A stretch of DNA of 64,000 nucleotides from Desulfurivibrio alkaliphilus AHT 2 (GCF_000092205.1 NC_014216.1:3033764-3097763); one strand, 5' to 3'; shown: positions 33,513 through 42,295, counted from the first letter of the stretch. Notes: a model not told the origin generated them from the sequence alone. Made by a program: numbers and translations.

Positions 33513-33920
33513 TTATGGCTTCCAAATTTTGGCGAGGCGGGAGCGGCGGATGTTTTTGTCGCGAGTGGCCAATGGCAGGCCGTGCGCCTGAGCGGTGGCC
33601 ACGATGATTCGGTCGGCCGGATCGCCATGGAAGGTTTCGGGCAGGCGATCAAGGGTCAGAATAACGGCAACATCCATTGGCAAGAGAGTTACGGTTTCAG
33701 GAGCCGCCGCCACCGGCAACCAACGGTCAAGCGGCATATCGAGGGACAACCTGCCTTTGGCGGCCAGCATTTGCGCCTCCCACAGGCTGATGGAGGCAAG
33801 TGTCGGCGGGGTGCCGGCGGAGGCCAGAGCGTCCAGACTATCGCGCTCGGCGGCCATCAGTTCCGGTTGACCGAGCAACCACCATAACCAGACATGGGTA
33901 TCGAGCAGCGGCGGCATCAC
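33513..33920 (-). CDS. PIN-domain toxin, VapC-type (copy 2)
   Basis: 135 residues, identical to copy 1 (16008-16415) except Met instead of Thr at position 2. PIN motifs LLDTHVWLW, SLWEAQML and GDPADRIIVATAQ are intact, so both copies should be active RNases. It follows the antitoxin with a 4-base overlap and lies tail-to-tail with phnE, 21 bases after the phnE stop. With two copies, each antitoxin could neutralise either toxin. Confidence 0.88.
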   Translation of the reverse strand: MMPPLLDTHVWLWWLLGQPELMAAERDSLDALASAGTPPTLASISLWEAQMLAAKGRLSLDMPLDRWLPVAAAPETVTLLPMDVAVILTLDRLPETFHGDPADRIIVATAQAHGLPLATRDKNIRRSRLAKIWKP

Positions 33921-34174
33921 CGGTCCGTGTTGCCGTGGGCTTCAAAGTCTTCGGCCTTAAGAACCGAATCTTCCGGTTGTGCGGTCAGCACCCCATGCCC
34001 CCGCAGCCGCAGCCAGGGCGGGGTGCCACCGGAAGCCGGAGCGGCCGGAACCAAGCGAGCCACCACCTTGCCCCGCCTGGTCAACTCGACGGCAGCCCCG
34101 CTATGTTCAACCTTGCGAATCATATCCAGGCAGTGAGCCTTGAATTCCGTAACGCTTATCGCTTTAGTGGTCAT
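33917..34174 (-). CDS. Phd/YefM-type antitoxin (copy 2)
   Basis: 85 residues from the ATG ending 34174, GGAGGG ribosome site, protein identical to copy 1. The -10 TATTAT (34205-34200 on the minus strand) is also shared. Preserved protein sequence despite silent DNA differences suggests that both antitoxins are under selection, or that the copies have been homogenised by gene conversion. Confidence 0.88.
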   Translation of the reverse strand: MTTKAISVTEFKAHCLDMIRKVEHSGAAVELTRRGKVVARLVPAAPASGGTPPWLRLRGHGVLTAQPEDSVLKAEDFEAHGNTDR

Positions 34175-34260
34175 TTGGCCCTCCAAATGGTCATGTCTGA
34201 TAATAGCGTATGGATTCTTCCCTCGCCAGGAAAAAGTGTAATGGGCTTCGTAGTCAGCAG

Positions 34261-34344
34261 AAACGCCCAAGGGCGGCAACAATCCTCCGCCAAACGGCAA
34301 AGAAAACGATACCTCTGCCTTGGAAGCTACACCCGGATGATATT
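34261..34344. repeat. Diverged copy of the mscS 3' end
   Basis: This stretch aligns with 15714-15797 (the last 27 or so codons of mscS and its stop region) at roughly 80% identity without gaps; GGGCGGCAACAA and GGCAA are the clearest shared words. It carries no mscS frame here. Its right end overlaps the last codons of the PIN gene at 34327. Confidence 0.65.
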
Positions 34345-34725
34345 GACCAGGTGAGAGACGTGGTTGAACTCGGGATCGCCGGTCACCAGATCGGCTTCAT
34401 GTTCAAGGGCGGAGGCCAGGGCAAAGGCGTCGGCGTAAGAAATGAGGTGGCGGGCCTTGAGTTCGGCCGCGCGGAAAATCAACTCGTTGGGGTAGGGTAA
34501 AATTTCGAGACCCAGCCGGCTCAGGTTTACAAAGGTTGCCAGTTTCTTCTGTTCGCCGAAGCGGCGCTGGGTAAGATAGATAATCTCGCCGACATTGATG
34601 GCGTTGATCAGGCCCACCGCCTGCCCGGTCGCTACCCTTTGCAGCAGCTCGCGGACTTTTTCCGCCCCGGGCTCTTTTTGCAGGAAGCGCAACAGGGCAA
34701 AGCTGTCGAACAACAGCTTAGGCAT
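34327..34725 (-). CDS. PIN-domain toxin of a second TA pair
   Basis: 132 residues starting at the ATG ending 34725 (MPKLLFDSFALLRFLQKEPG). The PIN acidic residues are in LLFDSFALL (D7), INVGEIIYL (E47) and ISYADAFALASALEHEADLVTGDPEF (D98 region and D116). Its ATG overlaps the antitoxin stop by 8 bases. The final codons lie in the region homologous to the mscS tail, so its C-terminus (HVSHLVNIIRV) may have been formed or altered by the rearrangement. Confidence 0.83.
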   Translation of the reverse strand: MPKLLFDSFALLRFLQKEPGAEKVRELLQRVATGQAVGLINAINVGEIIYLTQRRFGEQKKLATFVNLSRLGLEILPYPNELIFRAAELKARHLISYADAFALASALEHEADLVTGDPEFNHVSHLVNIIRV

Positions 34726-34972
34726 CCGTAGAATCCCGGGAACCCCGAAAATCCCGGCGCCGCTCCGGCCCCAGTTCGTCTGCCAGGGAAGGCTCCGGTG
34801 GCAGAGAGCCGTAAGCCTCCGCCACCGGATCAACGTTCATCGGCACCAGGCAGATGATCTCGCCATACTCAACGACCCGGATCGGAGTCCCCGGTTCAAG
34901 ATGGTGTTTTTTACGTAGTTCCGCCGGTATAACTACCTGTCCCTTGCTTGATATTCTGGATGCTGACGGCAT
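34718..34972 (-). CDS. AbrB/MazE-type antitoxin
   Basis: About 84 residues beginning MPSASRISSKGQVVIPAELRKKHHLEPGTPIRVVEY, the SpoVT/AbrB swapped-hairpin DNA-binding domain. The acidic/charged C-terminal tail (LADELGPERRRDFRGSRDS) would bind the toxin. A longer start at 34984 (MEVV...) is possible and is nearer a purine-rich ribosome site. Autoregulation is expected; a palindrome lies directly upstream. Confidence 0.83.
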   Translation of the reverse strand: MPSASRISSKGQVVIPAELRKKHHLEPGTPIRVVEYGEIICLVPMNVDPVAEAYGSLPPEPSLADELGPERRRDFRGSRDSTDA

Positions 34973-34984
34973 GACCACCTCCAA

Positions 34985-35014
34985 TGTAAAACGTTTTCAT
35001 GAAACGTAAAACAT
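34985..35014. promoter_or_regulatory. Palindromic operator of the AbrB/PIN operon
   Basis: ACGTTT-TCATG-AAACGT (34991-35007) is framed by the direct repeat GTAAAAC. It is AT-rich compared with its surroundings and lies just before the antitoxin, as expected for an AbrB-type autoregulatory site. Confidence 0.5.
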
Positions 35015-35074
35015 GCCGTGCCAGTTGTCAACCATGGAAGCGCGGTATGCATAAAACCGGCAACGGCGGTCGGC

Positions 35075-35419
35075 TTAGCAGCCGCAACTGCCGGTATTGC
35101 AGGAGCTGCCGCAGCCCCCGCCGCTTAGCGGTTTTTCCGAGCTGACCGTAAAACCGCCGCCCCCACAACCGCAGCCCGAGGAGGCTTCCCGGTAGTCGAT
35201 GGTGATCTTGCCGGTGGCGGCCAGCATCTCCCGGTCGGCCAGCAGGGTGAGGTCGTGCTGCTGCACCAGTTGGTCGTTGTCGCCGGCCTGGTCCAGCACC
35301 AAGTTCAAACTGGGGCCGGCGCAACCGTTTTGGGCCATTATCCGGATCGGCGAATCGACCTTGTTGGCGGCCATGTATTCCTTGATTTTGTCGGCGGCGA
35401 CTGCGGTAACTTCAATCAT
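35075..35419 (-). CDS. HesB/IscA-like protein with Cys-rich tail
   Basis: 114 residues. MIEVTAVAADKIKEYMAANKVDSPIRIMAQNGCAGPSLNLVLD is the A-type Fe-S carrier fold, but only one Cys (C33) occupies the usual first ligand site. The C-terminus is rich in Gly and Cys (SSGCGCGGGG and GGGCGSSCNTGSCGC, nine or so Cys). In related Desulfobacterota proteins this group includes HesB-like selenoproteins; no UGA is needed here. A role in Fe-S or sulfur/selenium trafficking is inferred. A truncated copy of the 3' end is at 15854-15962. Confidence 0.8.
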   Translation of the reverse strand: MIEVTAVAADKIKEYMAANKVDSPIRIMAQNGCAGPSLNLVLDQAGDNDQLVQQHDLTLLADREMLAATGKITIDYREASSGCGCGGGGFTVSSEKPLSGGGCGSSCNTGSCGC

Positions 35420-35461
35420 CTTGGTTCTCCATGTAAAAAGGGTTGGGTAAAAAAACGACCG

Positions 35462-36064
35462 TCAGGCGGCGGTCAGTTCGTTAAGGCTTTTTTCGCATTT
35501 GGCGGCCACCAGGCCGGCGATGGTTTCCCGTTTGAAATCCCGGTTTTTGAGCATCTCCTTGCTGGCGTTGAGCAGGCCGGTGCGGATCTTGCGCCCCCGG
35601 GCCGCTTCGGCCGCCGCCGCCAGTTTGGCTCGCAGGGCCTCGGGCTCCAGCCCTTCGGCCTGGCCCAGCGGCCCCAGTTCGGCCGCCTGCTGGGTAAAAT
35701 TGGTGATGATCTTGACGAAGTTGGGCCCTTCGGCGGCCGAGGCCCAGTCGATCAGAAAACGGCGGCGGTCCAGCCCCAGCCGGTCCATAACCTCGTGCAC
35801 CAGGGCGGCCGAGACCAGGGCATGGTAGTTGCCGTCCAGGTAGTGGCATTCGCCGGGGTGGCAACCGCCGACAAAGATGGCATCGGCCCCGGTGGCCAGA
35901 CCCTCCAGGGGGAAAGAAGGGTCCAGGCGGCCGGTGCACATGATCCGGATAACCCGAATATTGGGCGGATACTGATAGCGCCCCACCCCGGCCGAGTCGG
36001 CGGCGGTATAACAACACCAGTTACAAAGAAAGCCAAGAATTTTCGGGCTGTACGGTTCAGACAT
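35462..36064 (-). CDS. mvhD: MvhD-type hydrogenase iron-sulfur subunit
   Basis: 200 residues from the ATG ending 36064 (MSEPYSPKILGFLCNWCCYTAADSAG). The conserved CNWC-C, IMCTGR and GGCHPGECHY cysteine motifs (about residues 14-17, 39-41 and 67-75) hold the [2Fe-2S] cluster of MvhD, which carries electrons between a hydrogenase or formate dehydrogenase and HdrA. The long helical C-terminus (residues 140-200) is also typical. Start overlaps the hdrA stop by 8 bases: one transcript. Confidence 0.9.
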   Translation of the reverse strand: MSEPYSPKILGFLCNWCCYTAADSAGVGRYQYPPNIRVIRIMCTGRLDPSFPLEGLATGADAIFVGGCHPGECHYLDGNYHALVSAALVHEVMDRLGLDRRRFLIDWASAAEGPNFVKIITNFTQQAAELGPLGQAEGLEPEALRAKLAAAAEAARGRKIRTGLLNASKEMLKNRDFKRETIAGLVAAKCEKSLNELTAA

Positions 36065-39000
36065 TGTTTTCTCCTTCTTCCTGGCCAAAGGCCTTAATCT
36101 GCGCCATGATGCCGTCAAAGGTGAAGCGGCCCATATCGATGGCCAGGGTCGGGCAGCGGGCGGCGCAGACCCCGCAGCCTTTGCAGGAAGCGGTCACCGT
36201 CTCCGCCTTGCGCCCCTTTTCCACCTTGTGCAGCCGGATCGCCTTGTAGGGACAAAAGGTCTCGCAGACCCCGCAGCCGATGCATTTTTCGGTTTCGACC
36301 CGGGAGACAATGGGGGCCGGGGTGATGGTGCCCTTGGCCAGCGGCTGGCAGGCCCGGCCGGCCGCTGCCTGGGCCTGGGCGATGGTCTCGTCCATCCCCT
36401 TGGGGGCGTGGATCAGGCCGCAGACATAGGCGCCGTCCACCGGCAGGTCCACCGGTTGCAGCTTGACATGGGCCTCCAATAGAAAGCGCTCGGCGGTGAC
36501 CGGGGTTTTCAGCATCCCCGCCAAAACCACGGGGTCTTCGGGGACGATGCCGGCGGCCAACACCACCAGGTCGGCGGCCAGTTGCAACTCCTCGTTGAGC
36601 AGCGGATCGAAGGCGCTGACCTGGAGCGGCCCCTCCACCCCCCGGGCCTTCTCCAGCCGGGGCGGGTTATCCGGCTGGTAACGAATAAAATTAACCCCCA
36701 GTTCACGGGCCCGGCGATAGTCGTCTTCCATGAAGCCGTAGGCCCGCATATCGCGGTAAAAGACGGTGATCTGCATCTCCGGCCGCCGTTTTTTCAGGCG
36801 CAGGGCGTTCTTCAGGGCCTGGCCGCAGCAGACCCGGCTGCAATAAGACAAATCCTCGCCCCGGGAGCCGGCACACTGGATCATCACCATCCGGTTCCAG
36901 GTGCGGGGCAAGGTCTTGGCGGTCAACTTTCCTTCCAACTCCATTTGGGTCAGAACCCTGGATGACCGACCGTGAAGGTACTGGTCGGGCTGGTAGGGGC
37001 GGCCGCCGGTGGCCAGTACCACCACCCCGTGATTGATCACCACGGTGCCGTTTCTGGTGTTCAGGGTGCTGCTGTAGCTGCCGATATAGCCGGAAACGGC
37101 GCTGACCTCGCTGCCGGTGTAAACCTTGATCAACTTGTGTTTGCGCACCCGGTGGGCCAGTTCCGCCACCGTCGGGCGGGTATCGTTGCCGTGGCGATCG
37201 GCGGTGAGCTTCAGGGCCTGGCCGCCCAACCGCGAAGAGCGCTCCACCAGGGTGACGGCAAAGCCCTGCTCGGCGATGGCCAGGGCGGCGGTCAGCCCGG
37301 CCAGGCCGCCGCCCACCACCAAGGCCGACGGGGTGACCGGCAACTGCTGCTCGGCCAGGGGGGTCAGCAGGGCCGCCTTGGCCACCGCCATTCGTACCGC
37401 GTCCTTGGCCTTGGCGGTGGCGGCCTCCGGTTCGTGCATGTGCACCCAAGAGCACTGGTCGCGTATATTGGCCATTTCAAAGAGCGAGCGGTTCAGCCCC
37501 GCCTCGCGCATGGTGGCCTGGAACAGCGGCTCGTGGGTGCGCGGGGTGCAGGCCGCCACCACCAGCCGGTTCAATTTGTGTTCGTGGATCGCCGCCACCA
37601 GTTGCCCCTGGGCGTCCTGGGAGCAGGAGTAGAGGTTGTCTGTGGCATAGACCACATGGGGCAGGGTGGCGGCGTATTCGGCCACCGACGGCACCTTGAC
37701 CACCCCACCGATATTGATCCCGCAATGGCAGACAAAGACCCCGACTCGGGGCTCCTCCCCGGCCACCTCGGTTTCCGCCGGGAAAGAGGCGCTGATGGTG
37801 GCGCTGCCCCGGGCCGGGGCCAGTTGGCCGGCGCAAAGAGCGGCGGCCCCGCCGGCCTGGGTGACCGAATCGGGAATATCCTTGGGCCCTTGGAAGGCGC
37901 CGATCACGTAGACCCCGGGCCGGCTGGTGGCCAGCGGGGCGTAGTGATCGGTGGCGGCAAACTGGTAATGGTTGAGGTCGATTCCGGCGGCGGTGGCTAA
38001 CGCCTGGGCGTCGGGCAGGGCCTCCAGCCCCTGGGAGAGCACCACCAGATCGAATTTTTCGTAGTTATGATGGCCGGATTCATCGCTCCAGGTCAGCAGC
38101 AGCTTGCCGTCGAAGAGATCTTCCACCTTGGGCGGCCGGGCGTAGATCACCCGGAAGTTGTTTTCCTTTACCGCCCGTTCCCGGGCCGCGTCGAACCCCT
38201 TGCCGTGGGTGCGGATATCCATGTAAAAGAGGGTGATTTCCGCCTCCGGCTCGTGCTCGCGGGCCAGGGTGGCCTGCTTGATCGCGTACATGCAGCAGAC
38301 CGACGAGCAGTAATTGTTGCCGCAGGTCTCATCGCGGGAGCCGATGCATTGCAAGAAGGCGATCTTGCGGGGATGGCGCTCATCGGAGGGGCGGACGATC
38401 TCGCCGCCGGTGGGTCCGGAGGCGCACATCAGCCGCTCGTGCTCGAAGGCGGTCAGCACGTCGTCGAACTGGCCCCAGCCGTAGCGGCGCATCACCTCTT
38501 CATCGACCCGGCCGAAGCCGGGGGCCAGCACCACCGACCCCACCGCCAGCTCAAGGATCTCTTCCTGCTGGCTGAAGTCGATGGCCCGGGCCTGGCAGAC
38601 GGCGGTGCAAAGGCCGCAGGTGTTGTGCTTGAGGCGCAGGCAGACCGAGTCGTCGATATGATAGGTCGTGGGCACCGCCTGGGGGTATTCGATGCGGATG
38701 GCGCTGGTGCGGCTCAGGTTTTCGTTGTAGTCGTCGCCCAGCAGCTTCAGGCAATACTGGGCGCACTGGCCGCAGCCGGTGCATTTCTCCTCATCGATAT
38801 AGCGGGGGCGGCGGCGGATGCGGGCGGTGAAGGCGCCGGCGTCGCCGTCGAGGCCGATCAGCTCCGCCTTGGTGATGATCTCGATATTGGGGTCGCGGCC
38901 GGCCTCCACCAGCTTGGGGGCTAAAATGCAGAGCGAGCAGTCGTTGGTGGGGAAGGTCTTGTCCAGCCGGGCCATCACCCCGCCGATGGCGCTGCTCTTC

Positions 39001-39146
39001 TCCAGCAGATAGACCTTGTAGCCCAGCGGGGTTAGGTCCAGGGCCGTCTGGACCCCGGCCACCCCGCCGCCCACCACCAGCACCGCCCCAACGGGCTTGG
39101 CTGGGGCGACACTATCCTTGTTTTTCCCGGCAAGGGGAGCATTCAT
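36057..39146 (-). CDS. hdrA: HdrA-like electron-bifurcating flavoprotein with two FAD domains
   Basis: 1029 residues. FAD site VLVVGGGVAGVQTAL (about 22-36), HdrA cysteine motif NDCSLCILAPK (about 68-78), ferredoxin motif CTGCGQCAQYC (about 122-132), LQCIGSRDE...CSSVCCMYAIKQA (about 275-300), CHCGINIGG (about 475), second FAD domain ALVVGGGLAGLTAA (about 607) and two C-terminal 4Fe-4S motifs CIGCGVC (about 953) and CKGCGVC (about 990). This is the extended, duplicated HdrA form. HdrA flavin bifurcates or confurcates electrons between ferredoxin, a disulfide or quinone partner, and MvhD. No hdrB or hdrC is present here, so the partner must be elsewhere. Confidence 0.9.
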   Translation of the reverse strand: MNAPLAGKNKDSVAPAKPVGAVLVVGGGVAGVQTALDLTPLGYKVYLLEKSSAIGGVMARLDKTFPTNDCSLCILAPKLVEAGRDPNIEIITKAELIGLDGDAGAFTARIRRRPRYIDEEKCTGCGQCAQYCLKLLGDDYNENLSRTSAIRIEYPQAVPTTYHIDDSVCLRLKHNTCGLCTAVCQARAIDFSQQEEILELAVGSVVLAPGFGRVDEEVMRRYGWGQFDDVLTAFEHERLMCASGPTGGEIVRPSDERHPRKIAFLQCIGSRDETCGNNYCSSVCCMYAIKQATLAREHEPEAEITLFYMDIRTHGKGFDAARERAVKENNFRVIYARPPKVEDLFDGKLLLTWSDESGHHNYEKFDLVVLSQGLEALPDAQALATAAGIDLNHYQFAATDHYAPLATSRPGVYVIGAFQGPKDIPDSVTQAGGAAALCAGQLAPARGSATISASFPAETEVAGEEPRVGVFVCHCGINIGGVVKVPSVAEYAATLPHVVYATDNLYSCSQDAQGQLVAAIHEHKLNRLVVAACTPRTHEPLFQATMREAGLNRSLFEMANIRDQCSWVHMHEPEAATAKAKDAVRMAVAKAALLTPLAEQQLPVTPSALVVGGGLAGLTAALAIAEQGFAVTLVERSSRLGGQALKLTADRHGNDTRPTVAELAHRVRKHKLIKVYTGSEVSAVSGYIGSYSSTLNTRNGTVVINHGVVVLATGGRPYQPDQYLHGRSSRVLTQMELEGKLTAKTLPRTWNRMVMIQCAGSRGEDLSYCSRVCCGQALKNALRLKKRRPEMQITVFYRDMRAYGFMEDDYRRARELGVNFIRYQPDNPPRLEKARGVEGPLQVSAFDPLLNEELQLAADLVVLAAGIVPEDPVVLAGMLKTPVTAERFLLEAHVKLQPVDLPVDGAYVCGLIHAPKGMDETIAQAQAAAGRACQPLAKGTITPAPIVSRVETEKCIGCGVCETFCPYKAIRLHKVEKGRKAETVTASCKGCGVCAARCPTLAIDMGRFTFDGIMAQIKAFGQEEGENNV

Positions 39147-39657
39147 GGGTTTCCCTCCGTAAGTTCAGAACCGGGCGAAGCGGCCGCCAACGCACCGGTT
39201 CTGCTGGGAAGAAAACCAGGGGATCAGGTGGGAGCGGCGACTTGCCCGGCTCGGCATCTCCAAGCGGCCCGAACCGGGCCGCCGGGGCTGAATCAGCGTG
39301 ATAAAATCGTGTGGTGCAACATGATTAAATGTTCCGTGCCTCCGACGAGCAAATCCTAATGGGCCATGGCCGGGTTAGCCGGCGACCATACCGTGCAGTA
39401 AGCGCAAACAGCCTCCAAATATGCCGAAACCACACTCGGTTGTCGAATAGTTAATATTGATAAACCAAAACACTGATATCGTAAATATCGATCATGCCCA
39501 GCTTTGGGTAATCGAATTTCTCGATAATATCCTTATTTTTAATAGGAATTTGCTGTTGGACTTATGGCCGGCAAGTCTGCTCTATTGGATACTTTTATTT
39601 TTTGATCCCTTATCGTCTGGCTGCTTGCCAAGCCCTTGCAGCCGGGAGGCATATCCT
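39147..39657. other. 511-bp gap between hdrA and pstS
   Basis: It contains a GC-rich perfect hairpin GCGGCCCG-AAC-CGGGCCGC at 39264-39282 with no T-run and an inverted repeat CCGG around 39170-39205. From 39420 it becomes AT-rich, with ATCGA...TCGAT repeats around 39480-39530. The pst promoter must be in this AT-rich part, but I could not identify a clear Pho box. No gene or RNA recognised. Confidence 0.4.
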
Positions 39658-40563
39658 ATGGGTGTTAAATTGACTCGCGGTATCATGCTGTTGCTTTTAG
39701 TACCGTTATTGAGCCTGCTGCTTGCCTGCGACCAACAAGAGCAAGAACAGCCGGCGGCGGCATTCAACGGCACCATTTTTTTCGCCGGCTCTTCCACCCT
39801 GGCCGTTGTCATTGCCCAGATTGGGGAACAGTTCACCCGGACCTACGCCACCTGGGACCAAGTGGACGCAACTCTGCCGGCAGAGAAGATTCGAATCAAC
39901 GTGATCACCGGTGGCTCCGGCGCCGGCGCTCGAGCGGTGCTGGACGGTACCGCCGATTTCGGCATGGTGGGCCGGGAAGTGCGAGACAGCGAGCGGACGG
40001 CCATGTCCAACTACCAATCGCTGACCGTGGGCATTGATGCCCTGTTGCTTGCCACCCACCAGGACAATCCGCTGGCCGGCCGACGCCACGACCTGACCGC
40101 GGCGGAGGTGAGGCGGATATTTTCCGGGGAGATCAGCCACTGGCAGGAATTCAACCCCGAGCTGCCGGCCGAAGAGATCGTGCTGCTGGTAAGAGACGTG
40201 GGCGGTGGCGCCCACAGCGTGTTTCAAAACAGCGTCATGGGCCAGACGGAAGTGAGCAACCGGGCCGTGCAGGCACCCACCATGACCGCTCTGGTGCCCC
40301 GCCTGGCCGGCAATCGCCGGGCCATCGGCTATGCTTCCTACAGCGTGGCCGAGGCTTACGGCAAGCAACTGGCAGTATTCAGCCTGGACGGGGTTGAGCC
40401 TTCGGTGGAAAATATCATCAACGGTGACTACCCGGTTTCCCGGCCGCTGATTTTACTTTGGAACCATGAGCTGTCCGTCGCCGAGCGAGCATTGCTCGAT
40501 TATATCCGCTCCGATGCCGGGATCTGGATTATCCGGGAGCTGGGCTATTTGCCGGCAATTTAA
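39658..40563 (+). CDS. pstS: Phosphate-binding lipoprotein of the Pst transporter
   Basis: 301 residues from ATG 39658 with GGGAGG ribosome site. Signal peptide with lipobox LLLACD (Cys about 22), so it is anchored to the membrane. The binding motifs FFAGSSTLAVVI, VITGGSGAGARAVLDGTADFGMVGREV and LVRDVGGGAHSVF mark a PstS-type phosphate receptor. It delivers phosphate to PstCA. First gene of pstSCAB; spacing 6 bases to pstC. Expression under phosphate limitation is expected, but no phoU or phoB is in the window. Confidence 0.88.
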   Translation: MGVKLTRGIMLLLLVPLLSLLLACDQQEQEQPAAAFNGTIFFAGSSTLAVVIAQIGEQFTRTYATWDQVDATLPAEKIRINVITGGSGAGARAVLDGTADFGMVGREVRDSERTAMSNYQSLTVGIDALLLATHQDNPLAGRRHDLTAAEVRRIFSGEISHWQEFNPELPAEEIVLLVRDVGGGAHSVFQNSVMGQTEVSNRAVQAPTMTALVPRLAGNRRAIGYASYSVAEAYGKQLAVFSLDGVEPSVENIINGDYPVSRPLILLWNHELSVAERALLDYIRSDAGIWIIRELGYLPAI

Positions 40564-40569
40564 GCCCTG

Positions 40570-41445
40570 ATGCCGCGATTCAATCACCGCCTGGAGCAAC
40601 TGTTCGCCGCAACCGTCACCAGCCTGACGGTTGCGGCTCTGTTGACCCTGCTCTTTATTATCGGTTTCATCCTCAAGGAGTCGTTGCTGATTTTCCAGCA
40701 GGTGGCGCCGCTGGATTTCCTCTTCGGCCGCGAATGGCGCCCGCTCTCCCCGCAGGTTCGCCTTGGCCTGTGGCCCTTCCTCACCGCCAGCCTGGCGGTG
40801 ACCGCCCTGGCCCTGCTGCTGGCGCTGCCGGTGGCGATCGGCGCCGCGCTGTTTCTGGCCTTCCGCTGTCCACCTCGCTTGCGGCGGTCGCTGCTGGGCT
40901 TGATCAACCTGCTGGCCGGCATACCTTCGGTTATCTACGGCTTTATCGGCATCATGGTGTTGCTGCCGCTGTTTGAACGATGGTTTGGCATGAGTTCCGG
41001 CGACTCCCTGCTGGCCGGCGGCATTGTGCTGGCGGTCATGATCCTGCCCTTTATCATCGCCACCAGCAGTGAAAGCATGGCGGCGGCGGCCCGGGGGCAT
41101 CTCCAGGCATCGCGGTCGCTGGGGGTGTCCCAGGGGTACATGCTGCGCAACCTGGTCCTGCCCGCCGCCCGGTTCGGGATCCTGGCCGGGTCGATCCTGG
41201 GGGTCTCCCGGGCCATGGGCGAGACCATGGCGGTGATGATGGTGGTGGGCAATTCACCCTTGCCGCCCACGGCCCTGCTGGAGCGGGTGCAGCCCATCCC
41301 TTCGCTGATCGCCCTGGAGATCGGTTCCGCCCCTCTGGGCAGCCTGCATTATCACGCCCTGTTCGGCGCCGCTCTGGTGCTGTTGTTGATGCTGCTGGCC
41401 ATCAACCTCTTTTTTTATTTTCTCCGACAACGTTTGAGCGGCTGA
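40570..41445 (+). CDS. pstC: Phosphate ABC transporter permease
   Basis: 291 residues, six predicted transmembrane helices. Typical PstC motifs: LDFLFGREWRP (about 38-48), NLLAGIPSVIYGFIGIMVLLPL (about 115-136) and the coupling loop ASRSLGVSQGYMLRNLVLPAARFGILAGSILGVSRAMGETMAVMMVVGN. Works with PstA, 7 bases downstream. Confidence 0.92.
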   Translation: MPRFNHRLEQLFAATVTSLTVAALLTLLFIIGFILKESLLIFQQVAPLDFLFGREWRPLSPQVRLGLWPFLTASLAVTALALLLALPVAIGAALFLAFRCPPRLRRSLLGLINLLAGIPSVIYGFIGIMVLLPLFERWFGMSSGDSLLAGGIVLAVMILPFIIATSSESMAAAARGHLQASRSLGVSQGYMLRNLVLPAARFGILAGSILGVSRAMGETMAVMMVVGNSPLPPTALLERVQPIPSLIALEIGSAPLGSLHYHALFGAALVLLLMLLAINLFFYFLRQRLSG

Positions 41446-41452
41446 AGGCGCC

Positions 41453-42292
41453 ATGAACCGTAGAGGAATTATAGATTGGCTGGTTAATCTCTGGCTGTGG
41501 GGTTCCATCGCCACCGTGGCGGCGATTTTCCTGCTGCTGGTCGGCCATATCGTGCTCCAGGGGTGGCGCGCCATCAGCCTGGAATTTTTGTTCGGCGCCC
41601 CCCGGGGGATGCCGCTGGGGGCGGAAGGGGGAATTTTCCCGGCCATCATGGGCTCCTTGGCCCTGGCCGGAATCAGCTTGGCGGTGGCATCGCTGCTGGG
41701 TTTGGCCACCGCCCTTTATCTGCAGCTATACTGCCGCAACCCGCGCATTGTCGGCTTGATCCGGGTGGTGGTTCAGTGTATCGCCGGTATTCCTTCCATC
41801 GTGCTGGGGCTTTTTGGCTACGCCCTGTTTGTGGTTGCCATGGGCATGGGCTACTCTTTGCTGGCCGGCGGCCTGACCCTGGCCATCATGATTTTCCCGG
41901 TGGTGGCCATTAGCGCCGAAAAGGCGATTGCCGATGTGCGGCGGGAGCTGATTGTGGCCTCCCATGCCCTGGGGGTTTCCAGGTCTTATACCTTCTGGCA
42001 TATTATCTGGCCGGCGGCTAAAAATGATATTATTTCCGGCATCCTGCTCGGCACCGTTTGGGCCCTGGGCGCCACCCCGCCCATCATGCTCACGGCGGCG
42101 GTGCTTTCGGCCCCCTCGCCAACCTCGCTGCTGCAGCCGGTCATGGCGCTGCCTTATCATTTATATATTCTGACCACGGAACAGGTTTCAGTGGAAAAGG
42201 CCTACGGCACCGCGCTGGTGCTCATGGTATTGCTGCTGTTGGGCTATGCCCTGGCCTTTCTGCTGTTTGGTCGCCAACGCAAGGAAAGATAA
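41453..42292 (+). CDS. pstA: Phosphate ABC transporter permease
   Basis: 279 residues, about six transmembrane helices. VVQCIAGIPSIVLGLFGYALFV and the coupling loop ASHALGVSRSYTFWHIIWPAAKNDIISGILLGTVWALGATPPIMLTAAV identify PstA. The common PstA C-terminal motif is shortened. It ends 3 bases before pstB; ACGATGG links the genes. Confidence 0.91.
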   Translation: MNRRGIIDWLVNLWLWGSIATVAAIFLLLVGHIVLQGWRAISLEFLFGAPRGMPLGAEGGIFPAIMGSLALAGISLAVASLLGLATALYLQLYCRNPRIVGLIRVVVQCIAGIPSIVLGLFGYALFVVAMGMGYSLLAGGLTLAIMIFPVVAISAEKAIADVRRELIVASHALGVSRSYTFWHIIWPAAKNDIISGILLGTVWALGATPPIMLTAAVLSAPSPTSLLQPVMALPYHLYILTTEQVSVEKAYGTALVLMVLLLLGYALAFLLFGRQRKER

Positions 42293-42295
42293 ACG

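Larger units (their letters stand above)
33462..34249. repeat. Duplicated block copy 2 (phnE tail + TA pair)
   Basis: Gap-free counterpart of 15957-16744. Here the left edge is inside intact phnE, so this copy looks like the source for the phnE part. The right edge is followed within about 12 bases by a diverged copy of the mscS 3' end. Confidence 0.9.

Noticed and set aside
35075..35419. Selenocysteine in the HesB-like protein
   Set aside because: The frame is complete with Cys codons; no in-frame TGA is needed.
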